Shown here piece by piece: positions 19,121-20,020 of a stretch of DNA of 20,020 bases. The notes beneath the pieces are model-generated. The model was given only the letters and a program-made list of their open reading frames with translations. It made no database searches and was not told where the DNA came from. This stretch comes from an uncultured Phycisphaerales bacterium. GTDB lineage: Bacteria; Planctomycetota; Phycisphaerae; WQYP01. The position numbers and the translations under genes are program-made. Each line of letters begins with the position of its first letter. Position 1 is the stretch's first letter. The DNA lies in the NCBI GenBank assembly GCA_903868035.1, contig CAIPTQ010000014.1:1-20020 (forward strand), in the 5' to 3' direction.

Positions 19121-20020
19121 ATGCGTATCTCAAGCCCTCGGCTCATGCACCACTGCTCGCTTCTGGCGCTCGCCCTCGCGGTCGCCGCCGCGGCGCCATC
19201 GGCCTTCGCCCAGGCCGCGCCCGCCCAGCCCGCGCCCGTCGCCCGCGTCATCAACGCCCAAGGCGTCGCCGGCATTTACGACATCCGCGCTTTCGGCGCC
19301 GCCGGCGATGGCAAAACCATCGACAGCCCCGCCATCAACAAGGCCATCGACACCGCCGCCGCCGCCGGCGGGGGCACCGTCCGCTTCCCCGCCGGCACCT
19401 ACCTCTCCTATTCCATCCGCCTCAAAAGCAACATCACCCTCTATCTCGATTCCGGCGCGCGCCTCCTCGGCGCCAACCGCGCCCTCCATGGCGGCGACGG
19501 CTACGACCCCCCCGAAGACATCGGCGACACCGCCCGCTACCAGGACTTCGGCCACAGCCACTGGCATAACAGCCTCATCTGGGGCGAAAACCTCGAAAAT
19601 ATCACCATCACCGGCCCGGGCCTCATCGACGGCGGCTTGTACGACGCCGCCGGCGCCAACAACCCCGCCCCCGTCGCCGGCGGACGCGGCGGCGGCACCA
19701 TGGGCCTGAGCAATGGCCTCGGCGGCGGCGGCGGCAGTGGCGGCGCACGCGGCGCACGCGGTGCCGCCACGCAAACGGCAACCCAACCTGGAGCGGCGAC
19801 CGGCCCCGCCCTGCCCCCGGCCGGTACACCACGCGGAGGAGGCGCTGGCGGTGGCGGCGGCGCTGCCGGTGGATTCGCACCTGTTCCCCCCGCGGGCGGA
19901 CGCGGCGGCGATCCCTTCGCCAACGCCCTCGCCGCGCTCCGCGGACCCGCCGCCGGCACCGCGCCGGGCGCAGCCCCCGGCGGCGGCCGACGCGGCGGCG
20001 GCACGCCCTTCTCCACCGAC
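19121..20020 (+). CDS. Exported pectate-lyase-fold / GH28-like protein (partial, runs off right edge)
   Basis: 300 codons are open to the window end. A Sec signal peptide is clear (basic start, hydrophobic run LLALALAVAAAAPSAFA, likely cut after Ala30). Residues 50-175 match the start of right-handed beta-helix polygalacturonase/pectate-lyase-superfamily enzymes: YDIRAFGAAGDGKTIDSPAINKAID, GGGTVRFPAGTYLSYSIRLKSNITLYLDSGARLLG and LENITITGPGLIDGG. These enzymes cut plant or algal polyuronides outside the cytoplasm. From about residue 178 the chain becomes Gly/Ala/Pro/Arg-rich for over 115 residues, just where the family normally has the next coil of the helix. The catalytic Asp region is beyond the window, so activity cannot be judged. 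Confidence 0.82.
   Translation, partial: MRISSPRLMHHCSLLALALAVAAAAPSAFAQAAPAQPAPVARVINAQGVAGIYDIRAFGAAGDGKTIDSPAINKAIDTAAAAGGGTVRFPAGTYLSYSIRLKSNITLYLDSGARLLGANRALHGGDGYDPPEDIGDTARYQDFGHSHWHNSLIWGENLENITITGPGLIDGGLYDAAGANNPAPVAGGRGGGTMGLSNGLGGGGGSGGARGARGAATQTATQPGAATGPALPPAGTPRGGGAGGGGGAAGGFAPVPPAGGRGGDPFANALAALRGPAAGTAPGAAPGGGRRGGGTPFSTD
19655..20008. repeat. Low-complexity Gly/Ala/Pro/Arg-rich coding stretch
   Basis: Runs of GGC, GGA, GCC, CGC and CCC codons encode GGRGGG, GGGGGSGG, RGGGAGGGGGAAGG and PGGGRRGGG-like segments. Codon choice here includes many GGA, GCA, GGT and CCA codons, rarer in the flanking part of the same gene, which suggests later expansion. Confidence 0.8.

Overview
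The window looks like chromosomal DNA from a high-GC, double-membraned bacterium. The LptD-like outer-membrane protein, the FloA scaffold, the TPR/O-GlcNAc-transferase-like protein and an exported polygalacturonase-like protein would suit a member of the Planctomycetes (perhaps Phycisphaerae) or another PVC-type lineage. That placement is an inference from gene content and style, not from a marker gene. Most genes are housekeeping or envelope genes. Two short lower-GC stretches (about 5900-6680 and 10000-11020) look like accessory toxin-antitoxin type DNA.

Layout from left to right: a CobA-HemD fusion for siroheme/tetrapyrrole synthesis runs off the left edge (minus). Next come floA (plus) and a large lptD-like gene (minus), converging on a short-repeat hairpin. 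A divergent promoter region then leads into an AF2212-like antitoxin/PIN toxin pair, a TPR plus glycosyltransferase-41 protein and a TatD nuclease (all plus). A three-gene overlapping unit follows: a small basic protein, a TPR protein and a RelE/ParE-like protein. Then come an isolated moxR ATPase and a 518-base gene-free stretch holding a probable 6S-like RNA plus several repeat elements. After that lie a methyltransferase (minus), a cdsA-rluA-family pair (plus), a class V aminotransferase (minus), a cupin-thioesterase pair (plus), tsf (minus), and the 5' part of an exported pectate-lyase-fold protein with a huge Gly/Ala/Pro-rich insertion that runs off the right edge.

Three things stand out beyond ordinary annotation. 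First, seven genes have a sigma70-like -10 hexamer ending only 6-8 bases before the ATG and no ribosome binding site, so leaderless transcription seems to be a major mode here, alongside other genes with clear leaders and Shine-Dalgarno sites. Second, arrays of degenerate 7-8 base units, each locus with its own unit, sit at three of the four convergent gene junctions, and one lies inside cobA-hemD. A separate REP-like hairpin is inserted into the glycosyltransferase gene. Third, third-codon-position C versus G preference switches in sharp blocks whose borders fall inside genes.

The best candidates for something undescribed are the 10044-11020 unit, which contains a perfect 13+1+13 palindrome inside its first gene, and the variable heptamer arrays. 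No tRNA, rRNA, CRISPR array, insertion sequence or integrase was seen.
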